The notes below the pieces were generated by a model. The model worked only from the letters and a program-made list of their open reading frames with translations, was not told the origin of the DNA and searched no databases. The position numbers and the translations under genes are program-made. Shown here in pieces: positions 45,452 to 56,283 of a DNA stretch of 64,000 nt. Source of the DNA: Hypomyces perniciosus (Eukaryota > Ascomycota > Sordariomycetes > Hypocreales > Hypocreaceae); contig SPDT01000001.1 of NCBI GenBank assembly GCA_008477525.1, positions 3,658,001 to 3,722,000 of the forward strand, written 5' to 3'. Within the stretch, counting starts at the first letter, position 1. The number at the start of each line of letters is the position of its first letter.

Positions 45452-46930
45452 TCATCGACGAGAGCGAGAAACGCTACCCCTAAACAACATCCACTTGGGT
45501 GCCTCGTAACGACTTACACCTTCCTTCCACCACTCGTCATTTCCGCAAGTCTTGTTTTCTAAAACGAGTGCCCTGAAGCTCTTTTCAGACTTGCCCTTGC
45601 CAGGAGACGACTCTCCCTGGTTGGCCCAGCGGTGACGAGCTCTCCACGCATCAAATGCCTTGCGCTCGTTTTCAGCCTGCTGTTTCCACTTCTGCCGGGC
45701 GAGGCTGAGGCGACGATTGCCCTCCTGGTAGACGTTACTGGCCCATTTTCGGAAACCCAGCCGTGGGCGCTTAGACAAGGAGTTCGTGAGGCTGCGGAGA
45801 GAAAAGTGTGATGCTCTGCGTTTGGATTGTTTGTGAGAATACTGTGCGTAAGTTGGAATGCTTGGTGGAGGGATCGCCGGGTCAGGGCTAGCAAAGCGCT
45901 GTTGGTACGTTTCGTGGACACCGTCGTATTGGCCCTCCCATGTTAGTCCTGCGGCATCTCTTGGAAGATGTCGTTTGGGGCAGCGGAGTGGTGACGTCTC
46001 AGGGCTTTGCTCTTCAAACAAGAAGTCAGAATGCCGGGCCTCAGTATTCGCTGCTAGTTTGTATTGATAATATGGTGATCTACCCGGTCGAATTTCGTCC
46101 TGCCACCCTGCAATAGCTGTCGTCGCCTCCACCATGACTTCGTGATTCTCTGTCGGTAAACCCGTCTCCTGGCTGCTCAGTGATGGGGATGAACTCGAGC
46201 GAAGGTTCGAAAGACGGTCGTTTGCTTTGCTGAAGCGTGATAAGTTCGTGAGACTAAGTCTGTTCTGAAGCGCGGCAGAGTCTGGAGATTGGACTCGGGT
46301 CGAACCATTACTTTGGGACGGGTATGACGAAGATGTGCTCCGGATGCCATACACTCGATCCCCTGGATAAGGGGACGCCGGCCTCGACCGGCCTATTTGA
46401 AGTTTCTCGTCCATTATCTTGAGAAACTGGTCACAGTCTGGTGCGACCATCCGAGGTGATGATCTGGAAGGGCTGGGTAATATAGATGAATCATGAACGT
46501 CGTCCCTGTGACTGTCGCTGTCATCGTATTTCATGGGCCTCGGCTCATTATGCTTCGATACCTTGTTGCAAGACACTTCTTGTTTCGAGACAGGTAACAT
46601 GGAACCATTATGAAGAAACGGGGGGGGTTTTGCGGCCCAGGTTTTCGAATTTGTCGGGTCGAAACTCTCGGGTTCCTCGTCTTCGGAGCAGATGGGGGAG
46701 AGCATCGGTGCTCCTTGAAACCTCAAGTTCTCTTTGTCATGGCTAGGGCTTGGAGCGAAGGGGTTAAGGCTATCTGGGGAGTATGGGCGGACATGTGAGA
46801 AGACTCTTGAGCGCTTGACGCCATATGGCATCAAATGGGCATGCGAGAGAGTCTGGTCTTGCGATACATCTTGCGAAGGGGATGGCGCATAAGGACTGCG
46901 ACGTGCGGGAAGGCTAAGGTGATGAAGCAT
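45452..46930 (-). CDS. Hypothetical disordered protein, 492 residues
   Basis: Single exon, convergent with the MFS gene (204 bp between stops). The sequence is Ser/Pro/Arg-rich with many SP and SPR sites and no membrane segment. The C-terminal 130 residues are more ordered and basic: RASHFSLRSLTNSLSKRPRLGFRKW, then a helix with KWKQQAENERKAFDAWRARHRW, ending YEAPKWMLFRGSVSRSRR. That end looks like the conserved core. I do not recognise the family; the many proline-directed sites suggest phosphorylation. The uninterrupted length of 492 codons is the main evidence that it is a gene. Confidence 0.7.
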   Translation of the reverse strand: MLHHLSLPARRSPYAPSPSQDVSQDQTLSHAHLMPYGVKRSRVFSHVRPYSPDSLNPFAPSPSHDKENLRFQGAPMLSPICSEDEEPESFDPTNSKTWAAKPPPFLHNGSMLPVSKQEVSCNKVSKHNEPRPMKYDDSDSHRDDVHDSSILPSPSRSSPRMVAPDCDQFLKIMDEKLQIGRSRPASPYPGDRVYGIRSTSSSYPSQSNGSTRVQSPDSAALQNRLSLTNLSRFSKANDRLSNLRSSSSPSLSSQETGLPTENHEVMVEATTAIAGWQDEIRPGRSPYYQYKLAANTEARHSDFLFEEQSPETSPLRCPKRHLPRDAAGLTWEGQYDGVHETYQQRFASPDPAIPPPSIPTYAQYSHKQSKRRASHFSLRSLTNSLSKRPRLGFRKWASNVYQEGNRRLSLARQKWKQQAENERKAFDAWRARHRWANQGESSPGKGKSEKSFRALVLENKTCGNDEWWKEGVSRYEAPKWMLFRGSVSRSRR

Positions 46931-47446
46931 GGCGATGAATGCTAGAATCCGTTAAGATGTATGAAGACAAGATGTGTTAGACATTTAGAGCAAAGTACTA
47001 TCTCAGTTCGGGGGACGGCGGCAGGTTCACTTCTCGCCAGTCATCTTGCATCTTCTTGCAAGCAGAGACAAGGCAGGCACCCTCATGCGATTAGACGCAA
47101 TCAAGAAGTCCACATCTGCCAATATGTGTATCCATTCTCATGTACGAGGTTCGCAGTTTGTGACAAAAGTTTGCTTCTTTCAAAACCCGAGAAGGTCATG
47201 ATGGATGTTTGTTATGAAAGCAACATGACCAACCAACACGACCAACCAACACAACGAACGACCTTAACTTCATCAACATATGTTTTTATGCACACCCCAT
47301 CCCAGTCAAGAAATAAACGGATATTCTAATAGCTAAGAATCACAATGCAGGGCAGCATGAAATGTCGTACTTGGAAAAATGAAGGATAAAAATGTGTAAA
47401 ACGCGCAAAAAAACAAAGTCATGATTGAACGGCGGCTGGTGAGCGT

Positions 47447-47549
47447 TGCTCCCGGCAGGGCTTGAACCTGCGACCTTCGCATTACCAAGACTACAATCGA
47501 GTGATTTGAAGTATTAGTACGAAGCTCTAACCAACTGAGCTACGGAAGC
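47447..47549 (-). tRNA. tRNA-Ile (anticodon AAT) with an intron
   Basis: On the minus strand the acceptor stem is GCTTCCG paired with CGGGAGC, followed by discriminator A. The D arm is GCTCAGTTGGTTAGAGC. The anticodon stem TCGTA pairs with TGCGA. The loop CTAATA-A puts AAT at 34-36. The T arm is GCAGGTTCAAGCCCTGC. About 29 bases between position 37 and 38 form the usual nuclear tRNA intron. No CCA is encoded. All stems pair, so the call is firm. Confidence 0.93.
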
Positions 47550-47787
47550 CTTTCAACTTGACTGGTTGATGGAGCATGCGGTATTTTTCTTTACGTAGGT
47601 ATTCACAGATGCTATGGCTTCAACCTTAACCCGGCCGCTCCTCTGACCCACATACCCCATATGGCAGGTAAGAAAACGTCACTTTGGCGTCAAGTGGGAC
47701 AGTTACTGGCCAACTACGAAGTATACCTATGTATGTAGCATAGCACGGGATTGGCAGCCTCTGTATTGTGCTGTATGACGTTAATTG

Positions 47788-47850
47788 TAACAACAAAAAC
47801 AACAACAACAACAACAACAACAACAATAACAACAGCAGCAGCTTTGGCAT
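47788..47850 (+). repeat. (AAC)n microsatellite
   Basis: Tandem AAC units with interruptions, ending in a short AGC run. Confidence 0.9.
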
Positions 47851-48754
47851 CAAGTCTCAATGTGATGCCTCAATTCACCATTTCTTCCGAATTTCCGAGC
47901 TATACCCAATTGAGATACGGGGAATCTCATCCGTTCCCTCGAGAGGCTTTATCTGCCACTAGTACTCATTCCGCAGATTAACACTAGAGGAGATTCTCCA
48001 ACACAAAAATGCAGGGCAATAAATAACAGTGAGAAACAGGGAATTTGTTTGATCGTTGGTTTTGGATAGTACCTGCATTAATCGAAGTGGTCATTAGACC
48101 GATATTCTCTAAGACAAAGGCCATGTGATGGAAGCCAAGCATAAGCCTGCGACTGGGCGGCTATAGTATCACTATCACTATTGTCTATACGTACGGAGTA
48201 GATGAGGCTTCTATAAACTATGTCAAGTGTAACCTCTTTTCTATTTGACTGACACGGGAATGATATTTTCTGTCTTACATACCTTGTCATTTTCATTTCC
48301 CCGGTCGTGATGCAGTGGGTTCGATCTCATGTAAGACAAGTATCGTCTTTTGCGCGTCTGTGGCAGTGGTATGTGGACTGAAGGGGAAGGAAAGCTGTTG
48401 AAGTGCCCATATCAATGGAATGGATCGGCCCTGTAAATTACATGTAGGAAAACATAGTATTATACCATATATTACCTTGAGAGTTCTTATTGCGGTGGTG
48501 GGCCAAAGGGATATGATATGTCTTAGAATGTTGGTATCGATGTACAAAATTGTTGGAATTCCTGTCTCTCCATATTACACCATCTCCATCGGAATCTTTT
48601 CATGTCGATTCCGTTTCTGTCTCCCGCCACCCTTCGTAATCTTGTACCAAACCCCCTTACCTACGGTTCAGACGGCAGAGGCCGCGGGAATGTTACCAGA
48701 TGCCATCCCTAGATATGCTGTAATTGAAGAACATGTTGATCTGAGAACATGTGA

Positions 48755-48762
48755 TATAAAAA
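48755..48762 (+). promoter_or_regulatory. TATA box of the small secreted protein gene
   Basis: TATAAAAA lies 128 bp upstream of the ATG at 48890. A clear TATA box is common in strongly or conditionally expressed fungal secreted-protein genes. Confidence 0.55.
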
Positions 48763-48889
48763 GGTGCTTTATGACCTCCCTAACAACGTTTTCCCATCCC
48801 CATCAGCATCATCCGCATCACTCCTTCGGTCTATCTTCTACACTACAGTCTTCTAAGTACAACACAGCTTCTCCGTCTCTACAACAAAA

Positions 48890-49246
48890 ATGAAGTTCTC
48901 AACCGCCGTTGTTTTGCTTGCCAGTATTTCTGGCAGCGCTCTGGCAGCGCCAGCTATGAGCAGCACCAATGCCATGAGCAACACTGCTATGCATGAGTCC
49001 GAAATGCTCAACAAGAGGGACAATCAGGCTCAGATGGAAGACATGAACAAGCTTGTCATGCGCATCGCGGACTCTCTTGCCAAACGCGAAGAAGCCAACC
49101 TTCCAGATATCACTGGGCTCATTAAGGATTTGATCAACAGTTTGACCGGCGGAAAGGGAGCCAAGGGCACGGGAAACGGCGTCCTCGACAGCGTGACTGG
49201 AAAAGGTAGTCCGCTTGGCGGCCTCACCGGCGGTCTCGCTCTCTAG
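48890..49246 (+). CDS. Small secreted protein with Kex2-type sites, 118 residues
   Basis: Single exon opening with a textbook signal peptide (MKFSTAVVLLASISGSALA, then APAM). Two Lys-Arg sites follow: MLNKR/DNQ at about residue 44 and LAKR/EEAN at about 66. They divide the rest into a Met-rich pro-segment, a short helix and a C-terminal chain of about 50 residues. The C-terminal part is Gly/Lys-rich (GGKGAKGTGNGV, GKGSPLGGLTGGLAL) and has no cysteine. Kex2 cleavage in the secretory pathway is inferred from the dibasic sites. No family recognised; antisense open frames in the same interval look like shadows. Confidence 0.75.
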   Translation: MKFSTAVVLLASISGSALAAPAMSSTNAMSNTAMHESEMLNKRDNQAQMEDMNKLVMRIADSLAKREEANLPDITGLIKDLINSLTGGKGAKGTGNGVLDSVTGKGSPLGGLTGGLAL

Positions 49247-49533
49247 TATCACAGCGTTTCATCGGGCAGCACGAGCGTCTGCTGAGGTATGTAGAAGGGA
49301 AGCCCTCACCTTGACGGCTGTGGCATTGTTGCTCACACAAGATAGGTCTGCGATCAACAGTATCGACATGGCAGATTCGCTTTTTTACTTGGCCCTAATA
49401 TGTTCGGCGGATAATTTATAAAGTAGGCGGTTGAGTGAGGACTGCGACGGCCAGACGCTTAATATACTCTATTTTGTCTCTTAACTTACTCCATGATGTT
49501 TGTTGACTTGTTTAGAGTGATTCATATAGAACC

Positions 49534-49801
49534 TGTGGCGGAGCGCGGTACAGCTATTTGGAGCATAGAGAGAGAGTCAACGAAGCTTAATTCTATGAAA
49601 GAGAATATGCCGTAGTGGCCTCGCTATATATAGGTACACATAGCTAACACAAAGAAGAAGCAGTGTGCAGGCGCTTACAGCGCCTGCACAGTCTGACACA
49701 TCGTTTACGCGATGTGTATGTCAGCTCGTATCTGCTATGTAAGCAGATAAGAGCTCCCTAGCGCTGACAGGCGGTAGGGCCCCGGCTGGCTCAACCCAAC
49801 A
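49534..49801. mobile_element. Solo LTR of a retrotransposon, 268 bp, target duplication GAACC
   Basis: The block starts TGTGGCGGAGC and ends CCCAACA, the TG...CA ends of LTRs. It is flanked on both sides by the same 5 bp, GAACC (49529-49533 and 49802-49806). An internal TATA-like CTATATATAGG lies at about 49623-49633. No reverse transcriptase or second LTR is nearby, so it is a recombined solo LTR. Three hairpins follow the TATA box (see findings). The Copia or Gypsy class cannot be told. Confidence 0.8.
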
Positions 49802-50236
49802 GAACCCTCGTCTAACAAAATGTAGACATTAAATCATTCTAGTAAGGGAAGAATGGATTACAATTGAGCAGATGATGTTTTAGTCCTAGCAATTTGAATG
49901 ATGGAGCCCCAGAGAATGCTCGAATATCCCACATTACCCCATGGGGTATGTATTATGTGTGGTGTCAAGCGATGTAGTGTGAGAAGGAGACCGAGTTCCC
50001 CCTGACTTTGAAGTTTGAAGACACTACTCCGTAGAGGGCATCCTAACAATCGCCCCGGAACGATGAACTGGTTAGCCTTGCAATTGAGGGTCAGAATACC
50101 TTAGACATGTCATATAAGAGGCACGGTCAGATGTATGTACCAAGATGCTCTACACCCCCAAGGAGATTTCTCTAGAAAGAAGCCTTCTATGAGGGCGTCA
50201 AAAGATTGCTCAAGCAGCTCCCTTTAGCAAGAGCTA

Positions 50237-50315
50237 CAGTGGGGAGAAGAAAGTTTCGGTAACTTTTGTAAGGCAACTCTATAGAAAATTTACCGAAACA
50301 TTTTGCGTGGCACTG
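50237..50315. mobile_element. 79-bp TA-flanked inverted-repeat element
   Basis: The ends CAGTG...GTTTCGGTAA and TTACCGAAAC...CACTG are inverted copies of about 33 bp with a diverged middle. TA flanks the element at 50235-50236 and 50316-50317. It is non-coding. The structure suggests a tiny mariner-type MITE, inferred from the TA duplication. Confidence 0.65.
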
Positions 50316-50833
50316 TAAGAGCTCCTGGAATGCAACCTACAGCCTCTTTCGCAATATGCCATACTCAGCTACAGTTGTTTAGTCAGCTAGGTCATACGAA
50401 CTGCCATTTGTGCGCTCCCCATAGATAATATGTCTGAAGAGTTCAATAAGTGAGAAGCACTGTTTCGTACAAATAGGTCGTCGTTTACAAAAGCGAGTAT
50501 ACGAGATACGAGGTACGATGATGCTAGACCTGGAAAAGGGAGATAGGGAATACTTTGTTCCTGGGGAAAAACATGCCGTTAATAGAGGTACATCATATCC
50601 GTAAGGCTGGCACAGTGCGTATGGGAGACGACCCCTTAAGCGTTATGTTCGGCAGTGGGAAGCTGAGCTGAAATCAGCCTCGATGATGCCGTGACTTGGG
50701 AGTCAAAACCCCACAATTCGGTGTCAGATCTTGATTTAGCTCACCTTATTTTCTCCTTGAATAGGTTTTCAGAACTGAGCTTCAAGTTGACTGTTTAAAC
50801 AGCTTTCGCGCTCACGTCTTTGCGTCCTCCAAC

Positions 50834-51957
50834 ATGGCGGATACGACACCTGCATCACAGGCGACCGAGAGGCCACGCACAAGGCAGAGGACTTACAAAG
50901 CGCCACCGGCCTTGGAGGTGCCGGATATCGATGAGGATGCACCGGAGAGGAAAAGGGTATTAAATGTGCTGGCCCAGCGGAGATATAGTCAGTTTATCCT
51001 GTGCTCCATATGTCGTAAGACGATCTTAAGCTAACCGTTCGAGAAGGAGAAAAGAAGCGTCAAAATAGGCTAAGAGAAAACAAAGAAAGGGAAAAGGAAA
51101 ATGAGCAGACGGATCGTGGGGATGTCGATTCGTCTGCAGATGAGCCTCCTGGAGAACTGGACGTCATTGAGGTTGTACCATCGCCAACGACGCAGGCTTC
51201 TCCGCCTGGTGGTTCAAGTACCGTGGGCCTTAATCTTAGTAGCTGGGAGCTTGTCAATGATGCGTCATTATCATCACTGCTTCCAGCTACAGGCCAGCTC
51301 CCCGATCTATTAGCAGGCAGTAACCCTGGGGAAGAAAGCCTTAGTTTCAGCAATAGCGGAGGAGGCCTCACTGACATGCTTTCGGTGAATTTCGGCTCTC
51401 CGTCAACACTCGAGAACGTGTCCAACTCACCATCGGACGTGGGCTTTCCGGACAGTTACCTCTTACCTGTCAACGAATTGACGCTCATCCGCGCGATGCT
51501 CAGGATAGCTGAGCGAATAGGCTGCAAAGACGAGCTCTGGAGCCTCGCCGCCCTATCCCCATTCAACCAGGGGGTCGCCACGCCGGCTGAACAACTCCCC
51601 ATCGCCTGGCAACCAACTTCTTCACAGCTCCTCGTGCCTCACCATCCGATCCTGGATTTTCTCCCATGGCCGGGAGTACGCGATCGGGTCCTCAACATCT
51701 TCTCGCTGCCCGACAAGATGCGCCCCCCCAACGCGGCTGGTCCATTGGCTTTGGTCAACTTTGCGTATGATTTCGAGGACAACGCAGAGGGGGTGCGAAT
51801 CTACGGTTCTGACCCCTTTGATCCGCGCAGCTGGGAGGTTGGGCAAGTGTTCTTTGAGCGGTGGTGGTTCCTGTTTGATAGGGACATTATTGCGAACAGC
51901 AATCGCTGGCGCCGACTGCGAGGAGCGCCGCCGTTGGCGATAAAAGGGACACAATAG
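50834..51957 (+). CDS. bZIP-like transcription factor with DUF3425 domain
   Basis: Exons 50834-50987 and 51044-51957 (56-bp intron, GTCAGT...CTAAC...CGAG) give 355 residues. The basic region crosses the junction: ERKRVLNVLAQRRYKGEKKRQ, with the N-x-x-A-Q-R-R core of fungal bZIPs. The leucine heptads after it are weak. The C-terminal half matches DUF3425: LPVNELTLIRAMLRIAERIG, ELWSLAALSPFNQG, WQPTSSQLLVPHHPILDFLP, WPGVRDRVLNIFSLP. Proteins with this pair of domains are fungal transcription factors of mostly unknown target. The branch-point placement and frame restoration support the short intron. Confidence 0.85.
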
Positions 51958-53570
51958 CCTGATTTTGGGGGTGAAAGGTGGGAATTTTGATCATGCACGT
52001 AGATGTACTGGAGCTGGCAAGTAGGCTGATGGATATGGACTAATTCGTATAACCGCCCGTTCCGCAGGTTTGGGCTTTGTAGCACCTAAAGCCATGCAAG
52101 ATGCCAAGTTGCAACTTATTTAATGTAAGTACGGAGTAGTAGTAAGTAGTATCATCGCATTAAAGGACGGTTGGTGAAGATGTGAGACTGAACACCATTG
52201 CATCTTTGTCTCTTGGCGGTGACTCCTATCTGTTGGCGGTTTGCAAGATTGGACATGAAGACATACATAGGGGCATATAGGGGGGACGATGCGCGACAAA
52301 CGGGCACCATTGGCCGTTGTGCGACATTGAGAGTGACACGGTCAATTAGAAGATATCAATGGCGTCGGCAGATTGCGAGACACATGTTATTAGCATTGGC
52401 ATTAGGATGAGTAGGTATTATTATTATCCAACCTTGTACTCCGTAGGTACCTTAGTAGGATTGATCAAGGTGAATGACGAAAGAAGACCTCTTCACAGAA
52501 AAGCGCCGATAATTCAGACACAGTGCTGAGAATAGGACGATACTGTATATCCCGCTAACGGATGTCCCGTCGGACGGAGTACAGATAAACGGTGAAGTGA
52601 AACAGGCGGGGCAATCCTGTTGAAGGTAAGCGGGGCAGAAGCCACAGGCCACAGGCCGCTATAACGGCGGGGGTTCCAGAGAAGAATACAGGCAGTACTC
52701 GTACATATTGTGAGGAGGACCTGAGCGTCAATGTACCGCTACAAAGCCCAGAACGAAGGATTCGTCCCCATCCCATCACGGACATCGCCAGCATCGCCAG
52801 CATCTCCAGCGCCAGGGTCAACAAAGTCCGTCAGCAGAATCCATGCAGTAGTAACAAGTACTTCTACAAGGATCTACAAACGGCGCTGCCGACTCTCGTT
52901 TTCGGACTTCGAATTCGGGGCCACAGCGCCGGAGGGCGGTGGAAGTCAGCGGCCCAATCATAATTCGGCCATCTTCGGAGGTCTGCATAGGCAGGTAGTC
53001 ATTACTACTATCTATTATCTGACAGACAGACACCTTTGTTTGCTCCTCGACAAATTTGGTCTCTTCTTCTGCCTCCTTAGGTACTTTTACTTGTCTACCT
53101 TTATCACAGTCATCCTCAATTCTTCCTTCTCCTCCCATTGCCTCCTTTTTCTTCCCATTGACGCCCCAAATCGTCCCTAATTGTTGTGAGGACACTGTCG
53201 CATTGTCCTGGCTCCGTTACCCCTCCGGTCTTTTGCGATCCGCTCTCGGTGGGCTGTCGGCGGATTTCCTGTTAGTGTTGGTCTGACACACATTGAGATT
53301 TATTTACCTTACCCTCAACCCATTGTTTGGTTCCGATTGCTGGCTTGGTTGGTTGCTTGCTTTTGAGTGAGCTCCGTGGTGTATCCTCTCACCAAGCTGC
53401 CTAACAAGCACAGATTCTCCTCTGTCTGTCTGTCAAGGCTGTGGTACGTTTTGCTGTTGGCATATATGATCCCCCCTCTGTCTGACTCTTACTGACTCTT
53501 TGCTCCCCCAGACGCCTCTTACGTTCGCCATAGAAATTCACGATAGCGGAACTCGTCTCGCTCGCCCACC
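51958..53570. promoter_or_regulatory. Intergenic region and promoter of the MTHFR gene
   Basis: 1.6 kb. The last 550 bp are pyrimidine-rich and likely the promoter and leader. A nine-codon upstream ORF is possible at 53466-53495. No specific methionine-regulatory site was recognised. Confidence 0.45.
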
Positions 53571-55461
53571 ATGCATATCAAAGATATCCTTTCCGACACG
53601 GAGAAGTCGCCGCAACCGTCCTTCTCCTTCGAGTACTTCCCTCCCAAGACCGCTCAGGGTGTCCAGAACCTCTACGACCGTATAGATCGCATGTACAACC
53701 TTGGCCCCAAGTTCATTGACATCACATGGGGCGCCGGCGGTCGCATTGCTGAGCTGACCTGCGAGATGGTCGCCCAGGCCCAGGCTGTCTATGGTCTGGA
53801 GACCTGTATGCACCTTACCTGTACCGACATGGGTCTCGAAAAGGTCAACGATGCCTTACAAAGGGCCTACAAGGCAGGCTGCACCAACATTCTCGCTCTC
53901 CGTGGCGACCCGCCCCGAGATTCGGAGAAGTGGACCGCCACCGAAGGAGGCTTCCATTATGCCCGCGACCTTGTCAGGCATATTCGAGCCACCTATGGTA
54001 ACCACTTCGACATTGGTGTTGCTGGCTATCCCGAGGGATGCGACGACAACAAGGACGAGGACCAGCTGCTTGATCACCTCAAGGAGAAGGTGGATATGGG
54101 TGCCACCTTTATCGTGACTCAGATGTTCTACGACGCAGAAAACTTCATCCGGTGGGCTAGCAAGGTACGCGAGCGAGGCATTAACATCCCCATCATCCCT
54201 GGAATCATGCCCATTGCCACCTACGCCAGCTTCCTCCGCAGAGCAAACCACATGCAGTGCAGGGTCCCGCCGGAGTGGATGGAGGCTCTCGAGCCTGTCA
54301 AGAATGACGATGTGGCTGTCCGCGAAATCGGCAAGACTCTGGTCGCTGAAATGTGCCGAAAACTCCTCGCCAGCGGCATTGCCCACTTGCACTTCTACAC
54401 CATGAACCTCGTCCAGGCCACGCGCATGGTCCTGGAGGAGCTCAACTGGACACCGTCGGCTGAGCGCCCGCTCAAGCACGCACTCCCATGGAAGCAATCC
54501 AAGGGTCTTGGTCGTCGCGACGAAGATGTGCGACCTATTTTCTGGCGTAACCGCAACAAGTCTTATGTTCTGCGCACCCAGGACTGGGACGAGTTCCCCA
54601 ACGGCCGATGGGGTGATTCTCGCTCTCCTGCCTTTGGTGAGTTGGACGCCTACGGCATTGGCCTGACGGGCACCAACCAGGCAAACCGCAAGAAATGGGG
54701 TGAGCCCACGTCGATCCAAGACATTGCCGAGACCTTTGTCAGCTATCTAGACAACAAGATCGACTCTTTGCCCTGGAGTGAATCGCCCCTAACGAGCGAG
54801 GCCGATGCGATCAAGGAGAGTCTGGTAGCCCTCAACAAGCGCGGCCTCCTAACCATCAACTCCCAGCCTGCCGTCGATGGTGTCAAATCTAATCATCCAG
54901 TCTACGGCTGGGGCCCTGCCAACGGCTATGTCTACCAGAAGTCTTACCTTGAGCTGCTGGTTCCCCCCTACATCCTGTCTGAGATGATCAGCCGTATTGA
55001 TGACCACCCCAGTCTGACGTACTATGCCGTCACCAGAGATGGCGAACTCAAGACCAATGCACCATCTGATGGTCCCAACGCTGTCACCTGGGGTGTTTTC
55101 CCTGGCAAAGAGATTGTTCAGCCAACCATTGTTGAATCCATCAGTTTCCTGGCCTGGAGGGACGAGGCATTCCGTCTGGGCACCGACTGGGCCCATTGTT
55201 TCGAAGCCAACACCCCCAGTCGTACGCTCGTCGAGGGCATCATGAATGAGTGGTATCTCGTCAACATCGGTAAGCTACATTTTCTTTCTTTCTTTCTTTC
55301 TTTTCCTTTTTTTTAAATTTTTTTTTTTAAAAAAAAAGGCATCTTGAACATAGCTAACTGTAACTTATTCAGTGAACAACGACTTCCACGATAACCAAGC
55401 CATTTTTGACTTCTTGAAGGATCTCGAAGTCAAGGACCTCGCCAAGCCTGCCACCGCATAG
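53571..55461 (+). CDS. MET13: Methylenetetrahydrofolate reductase (Met13 type)
   Basis: Exons 53571-55269 and 55373-55461 give 595 residues, close to yeast Met13 (about 600). The N-terminal TIM barrel (residues 1 to about 300) has FSFEYFPPKTAQGVQNLYDR, FIDITWGAGGR, CMHLTCTDM, NILALRGDPPRD, GVAGYPEG, FIVTQMFYD and PIIPGIMPI, the FAD- and folate-binding signatures of the family. The C-terminal part (to 595) is the S-adenosylmethionine-regulated domain of eukaryotic enzymes: EVRPIFW-like DVRPIFWRNRNKSYV, then FPNGRWGDSRSPAFGEL. It reduces 5,10-methylene-THF to 5-methyl-THF for methionine synthesis in the cytosol. FEYFPPKTAQGVQNLYDR fits Met13 better than its paralogue Met12. The last intron is full of CTTT and poly-T/poly-A runs. 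Confidence 0.96.
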
Positions 55462-56283
55462 AGCTCTCTGTGAGCACAACCTCACAGCAAATATGGGTCT
55501 AGCGGGGGCAGCAGCTTGTCTTCCTATTCACTTTTGTTCTGATGAACAGCATTTACATTCTCCCTCTATTTTTTAACTGACGATTTGGTTTTCTCTTTGG
55601 GCATGAGATGGGCAGCGGCGTTTAGCACAGAGGTGTCTTTTTCAACAAAAAGTTACACTGGAAGCATCATCAGGAGTGGTTTTCCCGGGGCGGTGGGCGC
55701 AACGGGACGGAATTCACAGAAACAGGAACGATGGGGCGTTTTTTAACCATCGATCCAACTGGGCGAGTCTTACTGGTTCAACGGAGCCCGGTTCTTTTGG
55801 CATTGCATATAGTATATCTCAACGATACCCCCCGCCTACGGAATATGATTATGAGTGGTCTTAGAGAGAGTGACACAAGAGCTAAGGAAAATAATGAGAA
55901 AAGAGAGCAGAAAATATGATTTAACAGAAAATAACGAATTTTTTTTTGGGAGGACAAATACATTTTCAGCAATCTTTCCTTTTTTTGGTTGATACATTTT
56001 GGTCATCTCCACACGACATCATCAGGAGAGAGAGAGAGATTGTGAAGATGTAACATCTCCTCTCCTGGCTGTTTATCCAGCCAGGCCTGGTTGTAGTATT
56101 CGCCTGCTCGGCCTTTGAAATCTCCAATCTATCATCCCATCTGCACACCCAGTTGCCGAAAAGAAAAACCATTAATGCTGATACCCATCTTTTATTCCAT
56201 CGTCTCATACATGTTGACTGACCCCCCCCCCCCTTCCCCTCACACACTCATGAGATTGCAAGAAAAATGCCTTTTATTCCTCT
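55462..56283. other. Intergenic region between convergent genes
   Basis: About 0.8 kb between convergent stops. It contains homopolymer runs (T/A near 55940 and C near 56222-56233) and a GA run near 56025-56038. It should hold both 3' UTRs. Confidence 0.5.

Larger units (their letters stand above)
46931..48889. other. Intergenic stretch with a tRNA gene
   Basis: About 2 kb. It holds tRNA-Ile at 47447-47549, an (AAC)n microsatellite at 47788-47850 and a TATA box before the small secreted protein. Nothing else recognised. Confidence 0.5.
49247..50833. other. Intergenic stretch with transposon remnants
   Basis: 1.6 kb holding a solo LTR (49534-49801) and a 79-bp TA-flanked element (50237-50315), both listed. 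No gene otherwise. Confidence 0.6.

Noticed and set aside
53856..54719. Minus-strand frame of 287 codons opposite MTHFR
   Set aside because: Antisense shadow of a highly biased coding exon.
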